64,000 nucleotides of DNA from assembly GCF_021869535.1 (NCBI RefSeq), contig NW_026262593.1, positions 70,954,322-71,018,321 of the forward strand, in the 5' to 3' direction. Shown here in pieces: positions 18,740 to 33,700 of this stretch. The DNA comes from Mytilus californianus. Its lineage: Eukaryota > Mollusca > Bivalvia > Mytilida > Mytilidae. Below the pieces are notes generated by a model. The model did no database searches. It was not told the origin of the DNA and saw only the letters and a program-made list of their open reading frames with translations. Position numbers and translations under genes: made by a program. The stretch's first letter is position 1. Every line of letters begins with the position of its first letter.

Positions 18740-21700
18740 GTAATCAATAATAGTGGTAATAAATAACTTGCTTTGAAGGTATGAACCCCTTTAACCATAA
18801 ACATACAATACTAACGTCAGAAAGATGGAAAAAGGACATCTAGACTATTCTATTCGTTTTTAAAACTCATCTTCTCACATCAACAAATGAAATCTAAGAG
18901 GAAAATTTATCACGTTTACATAAGGTAATTCAAAGCCCTTAAAGCCAGCCTCCGCTTTTTGCTCAAAAAATATCTCGAACTTTTACCATTTTAGTATTTT
19001 CCAATGTCAGTTTCGCTTGCAAGACACGCTAATACTTGTCGAATTTGTATCAGGTACGGACCCTTCGGGTTGACTTGGTTCTAAAAAATGGTCATGCTTG
19101 GACTTACTTCCGGCCGGCCGTAAAATTCCTTCTAAAGTGGGGCGTCCGCTTAGTTGTGCATGATGCATAAGCACGCAGCCATGTCAGATCACTGTGAAGG
19201 ACGTTAAATCCGATGCCTCGAGTAGAGAGAGTCCTTTGCTCTCTACACTTTAAAGGACCCTCGAAGCAACACTAAGATGGGTCCTCGGGTGGCCTGCTGC
19301 ATGGCAAATATCGGCTCCGATCTAACATACCCATTTTTCAAATGCCAGTCCACATTTCACACCCTTTTTATGGGTCGACCTTCAATATGTAATTTGTTCT
19401 TGTCCTAATTCGCCAATTTAAGTTAAGCTATCAACATTCAACGAAATAAAATCATTAACTCAGGTATGCAAATTTAACCCCAAAAAATGTTGAAATATAA
19501 GGATGGAAGAGAAATAATAGTATCGAGAGGCTTTCAAATGATTATTGCCTGAGGTGATCCCACTTCATTTATTAATTGGATGTCCGTTTGGCTTGCGAGA
19601 TGTATAAATACACAGCCACGTATTAAGACCTCGAGTAGGAAAAGGCTATGCTCTCTGCATGTTAAGGAACACTTCCATGTGTGGCATGTTGGAAGACAAA
19701 ATGTCCGTCTCTATCAAACATACGCTCTTTTTATGTAGCAGCCTAAATCTCCCACAATTCATCTTAATCAACCCTGTTGCAGATCTTATCTAAAGTATTT
19801 TTTGTTTGTGTTCTCGACCTAACTATCGTGAGATATTGGCCAAAGGACTTCATGCACAGCAATCAATCAATATCAATAGAATATGGAATCGAGAAAAATT
19901 ACTCATTAACATGAGGGTCTCGATAGGGGTCCTTCATTTCTGTATTCTTTATTTTTTTAGGTCATTTTTCTCTGTTCTTTATACTTTTTGCCCATTATTC
20001 CCTATTCTTTATATTTTAGCACCTCATTATTCTATATTCTTTATTTTTTTTGGTCCATTTTTCTCTATTCTCTATATTTTTGCCCATTATTTTCTATTTT
20101 ATTAACTACCATCCACACCCTCTAACATCATGTCAATCAAGAAGTAAGACACAATACAACTGAAAACATGGATATGAAACTAAATTATTGTTTACATTGT
20201 GATAAATTCAGTACAATGCACGTGAGAGTTTTCTGTGATACTTTCATGCAACTATCTTTCAAATTCATGACTGTGTATTTGTATTGCTATGTCAATATTT
20301 TAATTATTTTGAAATCAAATTAGAAAGTCCTACAACAGTTCAATTCATGCAAGATTTCAATTAAACGAACGATATACCCTTAAACATGCTGATTGGTTGA
20401 TTCATTAAATCATGCAAAACGTTCAGTGGCAAATATTTCATGACAATGACCATCTTTTTTTGTGTTATTTACAAAGAATTGATAAAATCAATGTCTCTTT
20501 TATGTTTCAACATAATGTAATGACAATTTGTTCAAAAGTGACGACCAATTTTATGTTAAGGAGAAGGGTTCGATAAGGTATAATAATTTATAGATACTGA
20601 TCAGACTTGAAACATCCCTATTTTTAAAAATCTTTATTATATGCTTACTTTGACATTTTTTTTTCACACATGCATAATGGATTCATACTTTTATTGACCA
20701 TTACAGCATGCTGAATTTGAATGGGAAAAACAAATCCAGTCAACACTACTGGCGTCTTTTTTCTATGGGTATATTGTTACTCAAATTCCTGGTGGCTATT
20801 TGTCAGACAGATTTGGTGGACGACGTGTATTTGGTACCGCCATGGCAGTAGCATGCGTGTGTACACTTGTGATGCCTGTGTGTGCGAGAGTATCTGTTAT
20901 CTTGGTTTACGTTCTTCGTGTCCTGCTTGGACTAGCAACGGTAAGATGATGTGAACTTTCTGCCACCTTATGTCAAACTATTATATTAAGTTCTTGTGAA
21001 AAAGCATTCTACGCAGATTCTACTTCATGCAAATGTTAATACATGATATGACCTATACAATATAGACAAAAGATCCATTAAACCACGTTTAATAATACCG
21101 TTTGACACACTTAATTCATATGTTATTTAATATTTAAAAAAAAACAGTAATAGGATTTTGACTTTAGTCTTTGCATTTTAAGGGCATTGCCATCTTGATA
21201 CTACAGTGAGGTGAAAGTTTATGCTCTATGTTGAAGGCTTCATTGCGACTTTGAGATGAAGAACAGAAATAAAAACGCGCTGTTTCTTTGCTTTTGTCGC
21301 TTTCGTGTACGCTTAGTTATAACTTGTCATGAATTAGTACAACTCATTCTTTCTTTTCCATAATAAAAAAGATATCCTATATTATAGAGAAATAGAAAAT
21401 ACTAACTAGCAGGACATCAAGGTAAAATAAAAAGACGAATAGCCCATTTACATTTATCTTTTCCAAATGAATACAGATTCATCATTACACATCCTACTGA
21501 AAACTAGTATGGACAAGAGATAGCATAATACCGACCAAAAAAAAAAAACAAACACAAAAAAGACATCCAAAGGTCAACGTTCAAATGTAAACCATTGACA
21601 GGTGTCTTTAAAGGGAAACTTCGCAAAAAAATGAAAAATTGATATTATGTTGATTATGTATAAAAAACCACGAATTCATAAATATTAAAGTTTAATTCTG

Positions 21701-24700
21701 CTAGATAAGAGATCACCATCGATTTTAAATTTAGAGTATCACTTCTCCGCGTGCGGCCATTTTGACATCATCCCTGAATAGAAACCACGATATATCTATA
21801 AACCACAAAGGACCAAAACAAGCAGTAACCTAATGTAGCCGTAATTGAGTGTCGATATCTTGTCAAGCGTACGGTTGTTTTACCCGACAAGGAAAGCCTA
21901 AACAGTTTCCCGGGTCACAAAAAAAGATTATAATAGACATGGTTGTGCATGCAACCTTTCCTAACTAACTTGATACGGAAAATGTAATTATATATAATTT
22001 TTTTTTTGAAAAACTAGTACTATGGTCTGTCGTTTTGAAACTGTTTTTTTTTTTTACTAAGTTTTTGAAACAAGAAATGTTAATGGAAATTAGTTAAAAA
22101 GTTCAAAGTGATAAATTAAGTGTTCCGTGTAAAAATGTTTTCGAAAATCTAGTGTGTTCATAATTCATTTATGTAATAATCTTATTTAAATAAATTCGGA
22201 CCTTCCCTTATCTGATCACCAGCATTGCTAAAGGAATTGTTCCCAGGGGTATTGTGAGTTGACACGTCCAGGTATTCAAGCGATTTCCTTTCGGGCTTGA
22301 AAACTCTTATTACACAATTACATAAAGCAAGTTCGTGCATCACTTCACCTCTGAGGGTATTGAGAAGTGTACACGGCCGATAACTTGTAACTTTCCATTT
22401 TGAAACTATCAGGTGAATATACATCTTTGTCTTGCGTGTCCGATAGTGATATGCTAGTCTTTACTAAACCATAGATATAATAGCCATTATATATATGACT
22501 AAACTCATACGCTTGTTTATAAATAACATTTATGGTGTAGAAGAACATTTATGAAAATCTAAATAATTCCAAAAAAAGATTTGATAAAATAAAAATATAT
22601 TTACATATTTTCCAAACGTAAATTGGGGAAAATGTAAGTAATTACTCGTTGTCAATAGTTATGGACATTTTGAAACGTACAAATATTGATTTAACAAAAT
22701 GTACGCACTTGTCGATCATTGGATTATACGCCTAGATAGAAGGTTACGGAACTATAGATAGTCGCAATTTAGAATATATACATGTATATTGAATATACGA
22801 GAGAAACATCCAAAACCAATCTGATTTAAATACAGGTCGATATCTAAGTGTCTCATAAGTCTATTCTAAGGCTGGATATTTGATCTCTGTTTTTATTATG
22901 AATTGTTGTATATATATATATTGTTTGATCAAATATGTGACACTATAATAAAATAATTATTTATTTATTTTATTTATTTTTTTTATTTTTTTTATTTATT
23001 TATTTTATTTATTTTATTTATTTTATTTATTTTAATTTATTTTATTTTATTTTATTTTATTTTATTTTATTTTATTTTATTTTATTTTATTTTATTTTAT
23101 TTTATTTATTTTATTTATTTTATTTATTTTATTTATATCTAACTTGCTTTGGTTCATCAAAGTTATGCACATAGTAAAATCACAGATTTTTATTTCCATA
23201 AGATTATTTTGAACAGTTTAAGAAAGTCGTCATCATCTCAATGGTTGTGTATTATATATAATAATGTAATAATGTGAACATGGTTCTATTATACCTCATG
23301 TCATTTTTCCTGTTCCGACATGCATGTAATATATATGCCACTGGACGTACACTAATGATCCCCAAAAAGCTTATTTGAAGAAATAAAGAAACTTCACTCC
23401 GAATTGACTGATAGTAGATGTGTTAACGTCTGGTCAGCTAGAAGGTTGATTAATTTATTTAGTTAGCTTAAAAGGGAGGGGGGATAAACCATTCCTAATA
23501 TTGCACTTATGCATAAAATATTAAATGAGAGTAATATAAGAGAAAATATAAATACGAAAAGTCGCATATCTGGTAAAAAAAAGTCTCACTGGCAACTATA
23601 GAATTTCACGTACAATTGTCATTCTTAATCGAAATAACGGACAGTCATTAAAATACATGCATGTACACTTTGATAAAAAGGGGTGCTGCAGTTGCATATT
23701 ATTCATCATAAATCTATTTCAAGTATATACTTTCCTGTCATTCTTATAAGTTACCGCAGAGACATGTAACTTTACATCTCTAGTTAACGACAATCAACCA
23801 TTTAAATATTTGAATCTGATGTGACTTACCGTTCTTCTTTTTCTTTTTTCATCTTTTTTTTTTTTATTTGAGCAGGTACACAAACATTGTAATGTTAGAT
23901 ATACTGTTCCCAGGTTGGAATGGGGGCCGTGGTTGGGGGTGAAGTATATCGAAAGTTACAAAATAAGAACGTTGTATTTATGAATTTACATGAAGAATTC
24001 TGATCTTGGGCGTATGTTTCTTTTTTTTTTAAGTTCAGTGATTTAAATTGAGAGAAAAAAATATAGTCAGAATTTAAATCGTACCGGCAATTTCTACCTA
24101 AGACTCCTCTAAAATCATGAATGGTCATGCTTCACAATCATCATGCATTGGTACAATCGTATCGGTAGTGATTTACCTTGACATTTCCGGGTATAACAGC
24201 TAGCTACTTGTAAATGTGGTTAGGTGACGTCCCATGAGGTCTTACGTATACAGGTTCACATTTATAATGGTTTCTGATATAACAAGGTTTTATGACATCC
24301 ACACTTCTGCATGTTCTGTATACCAAATTCTTATCTTATTTTCAGACCAAACGAGGATATGAATATTTTCCAGGAAAAATATTGAGTATCAAAGTATCAA
24401 ATTAATTTCGGGATTTTTTTCTTTCTTAGTATTAAATCACAGAAACTTAAAGAAAATATTGCTTGTCCACTTTAGGTGTATTCTTGTCAGTTAAGACTGA
24501 CATATATGTCTCTGGTATAAAGTGGGTTTATGAATGAATAATAAGTCTTGTAAATGTACAAGATATAAAGCACATTGAAAATTGATTCCTCCGGTCTGTC
24601 TCCATTCAAAAAAGGAAAGTTGACGTTAGATTGATTCTGTTATTTTTTTTAAACATCGTTGGTCAAATAGCTTAAGTATGTATACGTTGTGAGATTTTAA

Positions 24701-27700
24701 ATATTTTAATAATGGCATTACCGATTAGGTAAATGTAGATAGCTGTGGACGGACCAAGCTATATTAATCATGTAACCGCGATAATTTTCTCTAAACATTG
24801 AAACATTCACGGTTAATACCCATGATAATTTGAAAAAGTAAGTACAGTGTTTGGTTTATACGCTCGTTTTCGTGGGCCATTTTTATTTGTAAAATTATTT
24901 AATTGAAAGTAATTCAGAATTTCGATGTTACAACAAAATACTCACCTATCTATTTTAAAATAAAGCTTACGCAAAATATAAAAGATATACATGTATATAA
25001 CGGCGATTCAGGTATTTTGCCACCATATTCCTCCCCAAATAATTAATGTTTTTATCATTCATACGAAATGTTGTTCACACCTGTAACGGTGAACCGTGTT
25101 GGCTAAAATTCACTGAGTGAAGATCAAAAGAATAGAATTACAGAATGCTAATCTTTTAATTACCTTGAATTAACCACGCATTCAACAGGTGGTCACTTAG
25201 TGTCACAGTACAATACACGGATCATATAAACCCGAAGGCAAATATAAAACAAGCCCAAACGAAAAATTAGACTGAAGTAAAAGAAGGTGAGAATACAAAC
25301 ATGCATTTGTAAAACAATATCAGTTATATATGTTTGTTCAAAATATCCGTCGGAAAAAAAATTCATGAAAATATATTCTATTGTATGATTTACTTTTATT
25401 ACTATAATCATATCAGAAATCCTTTAAATATAAATTGTACATTTTAATTTTGAAAGTTGCACGGCGGATCACTTTACTTTCTTAATTATTAGTTGGTTAA
25501 TAGCTACGCCAAAAGTCGTCGATGCGCTTTAAATCGCGTTATTAGATGATTAACGAACAAGACTTACAACGAGATTTATTCACTCCCGGCATGCAAAAAG
25601 ACTTAAACTACGTCACATAAGTCAGGAAGTTGGAATAAATTAAATTATTAATTCCCAATTTTCTTCTTTATTAGTGTTCATATCCAGATAAAACTTGGTA
25701 AATATGTTTTTATGGTATTATGAACATAATAAGATGAAAAGTAAAAAATCGCGAATTTTCCCTTTAAATCAATAGGTTCAGCTCTTAATCGATAGGACCG
25801 AAAACAAATGATTCTACAGAGATAATCAAAGAAATGCCATCAACACTTTTTCCCAAAAGGACAAAACATTCAGATGTATCTAAAGACAACACTGACAAAA
25901 GTTCCCGACAAACACGATAAACTAAATAAGGAGATGTGGTATGATTGCCAATTTAACAACTACCTAACAGAGTCAAATGAATCGGATTTAAGCAACTATA
26001 TCAGTGCATATATTTTGTATGATTAGAATTCGAATAGTTTGAATGTCTCTTTGGTATTTGACGCCTCTTTCTTACACTTCACATGCTACATTCACATCTG
26101 GAGCACCTGAGCTCAATCCTGTTTTTGGTGAGGAACGCGTTGCTCAGTTTTTAGTTTTCTACGTATTGCTTTGTAGACTGATGTTTGTCTTTTGGTCGTT
26201 TTTCGTTTTTTGCCATGGCATTGTCAGTTCGTTTTCGACTTATGAGTTAGATTATATCTTTAGTATCTTCCGCCTGTCTTTTACAAACTGTTGGTGTTAA
26301 ACAGTTTTTTTCAGCAACTGAATCCACGTGATAAAAGATTCTGTTTTTAAATATGTCGTTTTCTCAAAGAAGGAGATAGGAATTCTAATAACATGCAGTT
26401 AGGTAACATAATAAAATCTGTATTGTTGCTAGATACCTCATTATCGTATCAAAATATTTTATCTTTTTTCCAGGGAGTTTCTTTCCCAGCAATGCAGTCC
26501 ATGTGGGGACGATGGGCTCCTCCTTTAGAACGTAGCAAACTCGTCACTGTCTCTTATTTAGGTTAGTAAAGAACACTCACTATTCATACTAGCTTTAAAC
26601 TATGTTAAAAATCAATCTTCTTGTATTTTAGGAACTGGAGTCGATTTATGTTTTCTTACCGAGGTAGAAGGAGGACAAAAAAAATTGACCCTGCTTCGGA
26701 GACCCGCATCGGCCTATGAAAATTTCTTACTTTTCAAATAGCTTGTGTACATGACACGGGTTATGTTCTTCTCATATATTTTATGATGGTATAATACTAA
26801 ACCCCTAACAGGAGGGATAATTGTGCCTGATATTCATATGATGAAGACATAATCTTTCAATCAGTTTAATTGAGGTCTGGAGCTGGCATGTCAGTAACTG
26901 CTAGTAGTCTGTTGTTATCTATGTATTATTGTCATTTTGTTTATTTTCTTTTGTTTCTTATTCTGACATCGGACTCGGACTTCTCTTAAACTGAGTTTTA
27001 CTGTGCGTACTGTTGTACGTTTATTTTTTCTACATTGGCTAGAGGTATAGGGGGAGGGTTGAGATCTCAAAAAACATGTTTAACCCCGCCGCATTTTTGC
27101 GCCTGTCCCAATTTAGGAGCCTCTGGCCTTTGTTAGTCTTGTATCTTTTTTAATTTTAGTTTCTTGTGTATAATTTGGAGTTAAGTATGACGTCCATTAT
27201 CACTGAACTAGTATACATATTTGTTTAGGGGCCAGCTGAAGGACGCCTCCGGGTGCGGGAGTTTCTCGCTACATTGAAGACCCATTGGTGGCCTTCGGCT
27301 GTTGTCTGCTCTATTGTCGGGTTGTTGTCTCTTTGACACATTCCCCATTTCCATTCTCAATGTTATGGTATTTCTTTCTACTTCGTACAATCTAGTATCA
27401 GTATACCACAATCTTAATCACGTGTCGTGAAAGCTGAATTTTATATCACACATAAATACTATTTCACTATACTTGCTTTTTGTCGCTTTTGCCGAAAGTT
27501 TTCTTGGAAAACGTTTTATTTCTGAAACTGACCGAGGTAAATATAACGAATTTATCGCAGAGTTATTAGATATAAGAAGATGTGGTATGAGTACAATGAG
27601 ACAACTCTCCATCCAAGTCACATTTTTTTTAAAAGTAAACCATTATAGGTCAAAGAGTACGGCCTTCAACACGGAGCGTTGGTTCACACCGAACAGCAAG

Positions 27701-30700
27701 CTATAAAGGGCCCCAAAAATGACTAGTGTAAAACCGTTCAAACAGGAAAACCAATGGTCTAATCTATATCAAAAACGAGAAACGAGGAACACTTATGAAC
27801 CACATGAACAAACGACAACCATTGAACATCAGGTTCCTGACTTAGGACAGGTGCAAACAAATGCAGCGGGTTTAAACGTTTTAATAGGCGCCAACATTCA
27901 CCCTACCTGAAACAATAATGTAACATCACAGCATAGAAAGACACAATAAAAAATATCAATTGAAATGGCTTAACTCAATCAAAAGACATATTAACAAAAA
28001 CAAGTTAACATACACTGAACGAATAAATTTGATCTATGACACAATGTAAATACAAAATAAATAAAACAAGGGGGTTAGATGTAAAACAATATCAAAAAGA
28101 CAACCATAACCTTGGACAAAATGCCGCCAAATAAAATAACGTAAACAGCTAAATGAAAATAATTTTGTTGTAAGGTATACATGCAGTACGGAAATAATTT
28201 TTACAAAATACATAAATTTAGTTGTTCCTACCTAGTACGAGAACAAAAGTGAAAATTTATCGTCATACTAAACATTTACCAAAGGTGACCATTAAAATAG
28301 TGACTAGATATAACACTGAATAAGTAAACATTAAATAACAAAAATACATTACAAATTGTATCAACAGGTAAAGTCAACACGAAAGTACGATTTGAGAGTA
28401 CTCTCAGTTACTGAAAGCTAGTTAAAAGCCAAAAACAATTAATAATAAAAAATCATGCATCAGAGACTAAAATCAACTAAAACACATCCCAGGGATTTAG
28501 TGTTATGTTCACCATTATCAGTTATGCTTAATATATATTGTTTTCAATTTAATGCTATGCGACTGTCATAAAAGAGAGAGGTTCAGCTAGCTATAAAACC
28601 AGGTTTAATCCACCATTTCCTACATAAGGAAATGCCTGTACCAAGTTAGGATATATGACAGTTGTTTTCCATGCGTTTGATGTGTTTGAACTTTTTATTT
28701 TGCCATTTGATAAGGGACGTTCCGTTTTTGAATTTTCCTTTGAGTTCGGTATTTCTATTATTTTACTTTTTTCTAATGTATTTATACTATTCTTAATTGT
28801 GCAACTTGCAGGAACCATGTTTGGTAACGTAGGAACATTTGCATCATCCGGGTATTTATGTGAATTTGGCTTTGATAATGGATGGGGTTCTATATTTTAT
28901 ATTACTGGTATGTACAATAGTTTTCAGCGATTTTGAATAATGCATTGCCTTCGATGAGTTAATTATTTTTAAATAAATGGTCGGCTTATTAAAGCTATAA
29001 GGTTCTTTTTTTTGCGGTAATTTTTTTTCAGACAGCGCAGATCTAAATTCGTGCTAGTTCTTAATACACCTTTTAGAAAAATAAAATCAATACTCGCCGA
29101 AAATCAATTTCGCGTGGAAAATTCTATTTGTTCAAGATTGATGTAGTTCAACTATACTGCAATTTATCCTCGGAAATACTGCATTTACCTCGCGGAGGTT
29201 CTTACTATGTACACACTATCATGGTAGCAACACTAACAACAACAACAAAAAAAGTATGTTGCTCGAATATGTTAAGGCAAATGAAGCTTTAAGATAATGT
29301 CGACCCATTCGATCATTGGCGTAGTAGTAGACTAAACAAAAACCCATTTTTATAATCTTATACTGTGTATTCATTATTATTCGTGGGATACAAATTTTCG
29401 TGAATTTCGTGGATACAGGTTAACCACGAATTCATGTTTTCAATGGAGTACACATCTTCTATATAGATTTGTATAAAATTGAGAATGGAAATGGGTAATG
29501 TGTCAAAGAGACAATGCAGACTTTGGCTAAACCACGAAATCAAATATCCACGAAAATACAATTTTTCCTCAGTCCACAAAATTGGTATCCACGAACATAA
29601 ATGAATCCACAGAAGTCTAGAAGTTAGTATGTGCCCTCTTTCATTTTCATATTTTATTTTTTATAATTTTGCGAAACTTGCTGATTTGCTTATTAAATGC
29701 AGAATTAGATCTTTTCAAAGATTCTACATGAGAGTCAAACTGGTGATAGCGTGTTTGGTTTTGGTTGTATATTTTTCAATTACAGGTGGTTTAGCCTGTA
29801 TATGGGTGGTTGCGTGGTTTTTTCTTGTCCGCGATACTCCATCAGACCATCCCTGGATCAGTGAAGCAGAACGAGACTATATAAATAACAGTATAGAATA
29901 TGACAACACAAAAAGGGTAACTTTAAAACTTGAAATCAATAGCATATGACGAAGAAGCGCATAAAACAATATGACCTAAAAGTAGAAGACATATAGACGA
30001 AGGATTACAAAGAAAAATTCAGATTGGCTGAGCCACATGAAACCCGTTTCAGAAGTGTCACTCAGACCTAGTCGGTTTTAAGTAACAAATATATAGACAT
30101 CGTAAAGATTCAGTAGAGAATCACGGTATTAGTCTTATTGCGATTGAGCACATATTAGCGAAACCAAATGTTATTATTATGTAAAACGGAAGATTGGATG
30201 ATTTACTTGAAAACTTGCATGCATAGCCTATGGTAAAGGAGGTTCTGGAGGGGGGTCCTTCATTTCTGTATTCTTTATTTTTAGGCCATTTTTCTCTATA
30301 CTTTATACTTTTAGCCCATTATTCTCTATTGTTTATATTTTAACACCTCAGTATTCTCTATTCCTTATTTTTGTTTTTGGTTCATTTTTCTCTATTCTTT
30401 ATAATTTTTTTTGCCCATTATTTTCTATTCAGTAAACCCCCACCCACACTCTCATAACATATGGTAAAGCTTGGGGTTACAATGCAATAAAGAAAAGTTG
30501 AAAGCATTAGTAACGAATCTTCATAAAATAACTTTATAGATATATAAATCGGTATTATGTGGTATGATTTTCATTAAGACAACTCTCCACCAAAGACCAA
30601 ATGACATAGAAGTGAGCAACTATATGTCATCGTATGGCCTTCAACAATGAGCAAAACCCATACTGCATAGCAATCTAGAAAAGGCCCCAAATTTGACAAA

Positions 30701-33700
30701 TGTAAAACATTTTAAACGAGAAAACTAACGGACTGATTTATGTAAAAAACGAATAACAAATATAATATACAGCAACACACGACATTCTCTGAATAACATT
30801 CTCCTGTCTTGGGACAGACACATTCAGAATGTGGCGGGGTTAAACATGTTTGCGGGCGCCCAACCCACCTCTAACCTGTGACAGTGGAGGAACAGTCCAA
30901 CATAAGAAACAATAGTTAGTTTATGAACTTCTATGTCGTGTCCTGATGTCATTTATTGTGTTTAACTGTGAATTTACAATGCGTTTATTCTAGTCATCAA
31001 CAGTTCCATGGATTGAAATAGCCAAATCACCAGCTGTAATAGCTTGTATAACTGCGCATGTCTGTAATAACTGGATAAATTATACTCTTTTAACCAGTTT
31101 ACCTGCATTCATGAAAGCAGTCCTGAAGTTTAACATCAAAAGTGTAAGTTTTTGACATTTATATATGGAATCAAATTTTCGTCGGTTATGGGTAATCATT
31201 AATCTATTGTTATGTAACAGTTCTAATCTTTATTTGTTCTTAAAAAAGGCGAGAAGAACCAAAGAGGCAATCAAAATATATAAGTTGATAAAACACTGTT
31301 GCAAAAAAATAATGGCGTAAAAGACAAATAAACCACAAAACATTATAAAGAAACTCGAAATTAAGCAAAATGAAATCCACTGAAACTATGGGGAGCTTAT
31401 GTGTTTTTGAACGGACAGGTTATCTTGCTCCGCTGGTGCCACCAGTCATGTTGCGTATGGAATTTAAAATCCGATTACAGGTTGCAATCGACGATTTCAC
31501 AATCGAGATCAATCGAGGAAAGTAATATTTAGATAAAAATTTTGAATTCATCGACGTTTAATAAACAACAACTGAGTGTGTTACACATGCGCATTGTGTG
31601 TCAACATCTGTGTTGTCTATTAAACAAACATTCCGTAATGGTCAGCTAAATTATGATGACAGTTTTCAAACGAATCAGTTAGGGCTTTGGCAGTCAATAA
31701 ACGGAACATTTTGAGAGTTTTTTGCTTTATTTTTTTATATTCATTCATACTGTTCGGTAGCAAAAGTAACGCGAAAAAAGACTAAAGTGTTACAGATCTT
31801 TCCCCGATTTAGGTTTGTGATTGTCCATAGGTATTTCAGTCTTCATTTCTGTTAGTAAAGCTGAACTTCAAGTAATTCTTGGTTGTAAATGTGTGATCCG
31901 ATGTCAAAATAAGTCAAATTTGACTTTTTGTGCAATGGCTCCTTTTTTCGACACTTTACAATTTAGAAGTTGATGACTCGGTCAATTACATTTTTTTTTA
32001 TTAAATTAATATAGAATGGAGTTTTGTCTGCTTTACCATATGTATGTCAAGCTGTGTCAGGATTAGGGGTAGGACTATTTGCAGATCTTATGCGATCTAA
32101 ACAATTATTATCAACTACAGGGACAAGACGCTTATGGTGCAGCATAGGTAATATACATTAAGATATAATAGTTTGAAATCAGAATTTTACTTTATATTTC
32201 AAGCCTCGAGTCTACAATTTAACAAGCTACTCTACATTAATGATGGCCTGTGTGGGTTTTAAAGAATAGAGAATAATGTGCCAAAAAAATAAAGAATAGG
32301 GAAAAAATAGGCCAATAATATAATATGTATAAAGAATAGAGACTACTGGGGTGTTAATATATGAAGAATAAAGAATAATGGGCACAAATACAGAAAAATA
32401 GCTGTAATAATTAAGTATACAAAATTGAGGGACCACATCCAAACACTCATTAACTGATTAACGGAATTAAAGGAAAGTAAATACTGCACTTAATCAATTA
32501 AGGTTTAACAAAAACAAACAAAAAACATCGTTATTGTATAGGTTTGAGATATTTTAGTATATTTTCTCAACTTAAGCGGTACCACAATGGCTTATAGTTT
32601 GTTCTTTGTTTGCTTCTCTTTATTTTATAATGAAATAGTCCTGTAATTCAGTGGTTGTAAATGTAGTTGGTTGCTGTCTGTTATATTTACTTATAATTGT
32701 ATTGTTATTTACCAAGCCTTATGTTTTTTTCGTTTGAAGTGTTTCACATTTTGTTTTGTCGTGGCCTTTTATAGCTGACTATATGGTATGGGTTTTGCTC
32801 ATTGTTGAAGGCGTATCATACGGTGGCATATAGTTGTTTAAATATACGTCATTTGTACTTTGTTGGATATTTGTCTCATTTACAATCATACCACATCTCC
32901 TTATTCAATATTATGTGAATATATGTTTTACAGCGTTTCTTGGAGCTGGTGCCTTTTTAGTTGCCACTGGATTCGCGTCATGTGATCAGCGCAATATGGC
33001 AGTTGCATTTCTATCGTTAGCTGTTATGTTTACCGGATTTAACAGAGCAGGATACATCGTTAACCACGTGGACTTCGGTCCAAAGTAAGTTGCAAATAAG
33101 TGGTTATAAATAACAGAATACCAGATGTCATTTGGTATTTTCATGTTGTTAAATATCTGTCTAATTGGCGTATACCACACATGTCTTTCTACTTATTCTC
33201 ATTCACTGCCATACGGTTAATATTTAAATTTATTTTAGCAATTGATAGATTTCCTTTAACCATTAAAAGTTCTTTTGTGGGTTTATGATTGCTTGCGTCA
33301 ATTTTATTTTCTTGATAAAAAATATTACTAAATCACCTTTTAACTGATTCGGTGTCATTTTTTGTTGTTGTTTTTTTTTGTTGTTTTTTTTATTATTTAC
33401 ACTTGCAGTCAATACCTCTTGCAAAAAGAAAACTTTTTGAAACTTACGGTTTCATACATGCATCCACACAGAAATCAGTGCTTATGTACTTTCCCTCACC
33501 ATTTTATGTTAATATACCAGTTCCAAAATTTAAATTGTTTTTTAATCTCACCAGTGCAAGCTTTATTTGTAAAGTTTGCGCTTTTTCTGTGTTTGGTTTG
33601 AAAGTGCATGAACAACTGGTTTCAATAATAAAACAATGTACTACATAAAAATAAACTTTTTAGTAAAACCCCATTGATTTTTACATAATTAAAATTGAAT

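Larger units (their letters stand above)
18740..20706. other. Copy B intron 1
   Basis: Contains two pieces of repeat R7 (19100-19330, 19560-19720) and repeat R4 (19915-20125). The last ~550 bases are AT-rich without features. Confidence 0.5.
26562..28811. other. Copy B intron 3, filled with repeats
   Basis: In order it holds a 3' fragment of the reverse-transcriptase element (26730-27360), an R1 repeat (27568-27910), about 600 bases of A-rich sequence without recognised features, and an R6 repeat (28562-28775) that runs up to the next acceptor. Confidence 0.6.
29917..30993. other. Copy B intron 5 with repeats
   Basis: R4 at 30235-30460 and R1 at 30550-30885; otherwise unremarkable. Confidence 0.55.

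Noticed and set aside
33352-33648. 98-codon ORF in an SLC17 intron
   Set aside because: Low-complexity T/G-rich start, no recognised domain, lies between two well-supported exons.
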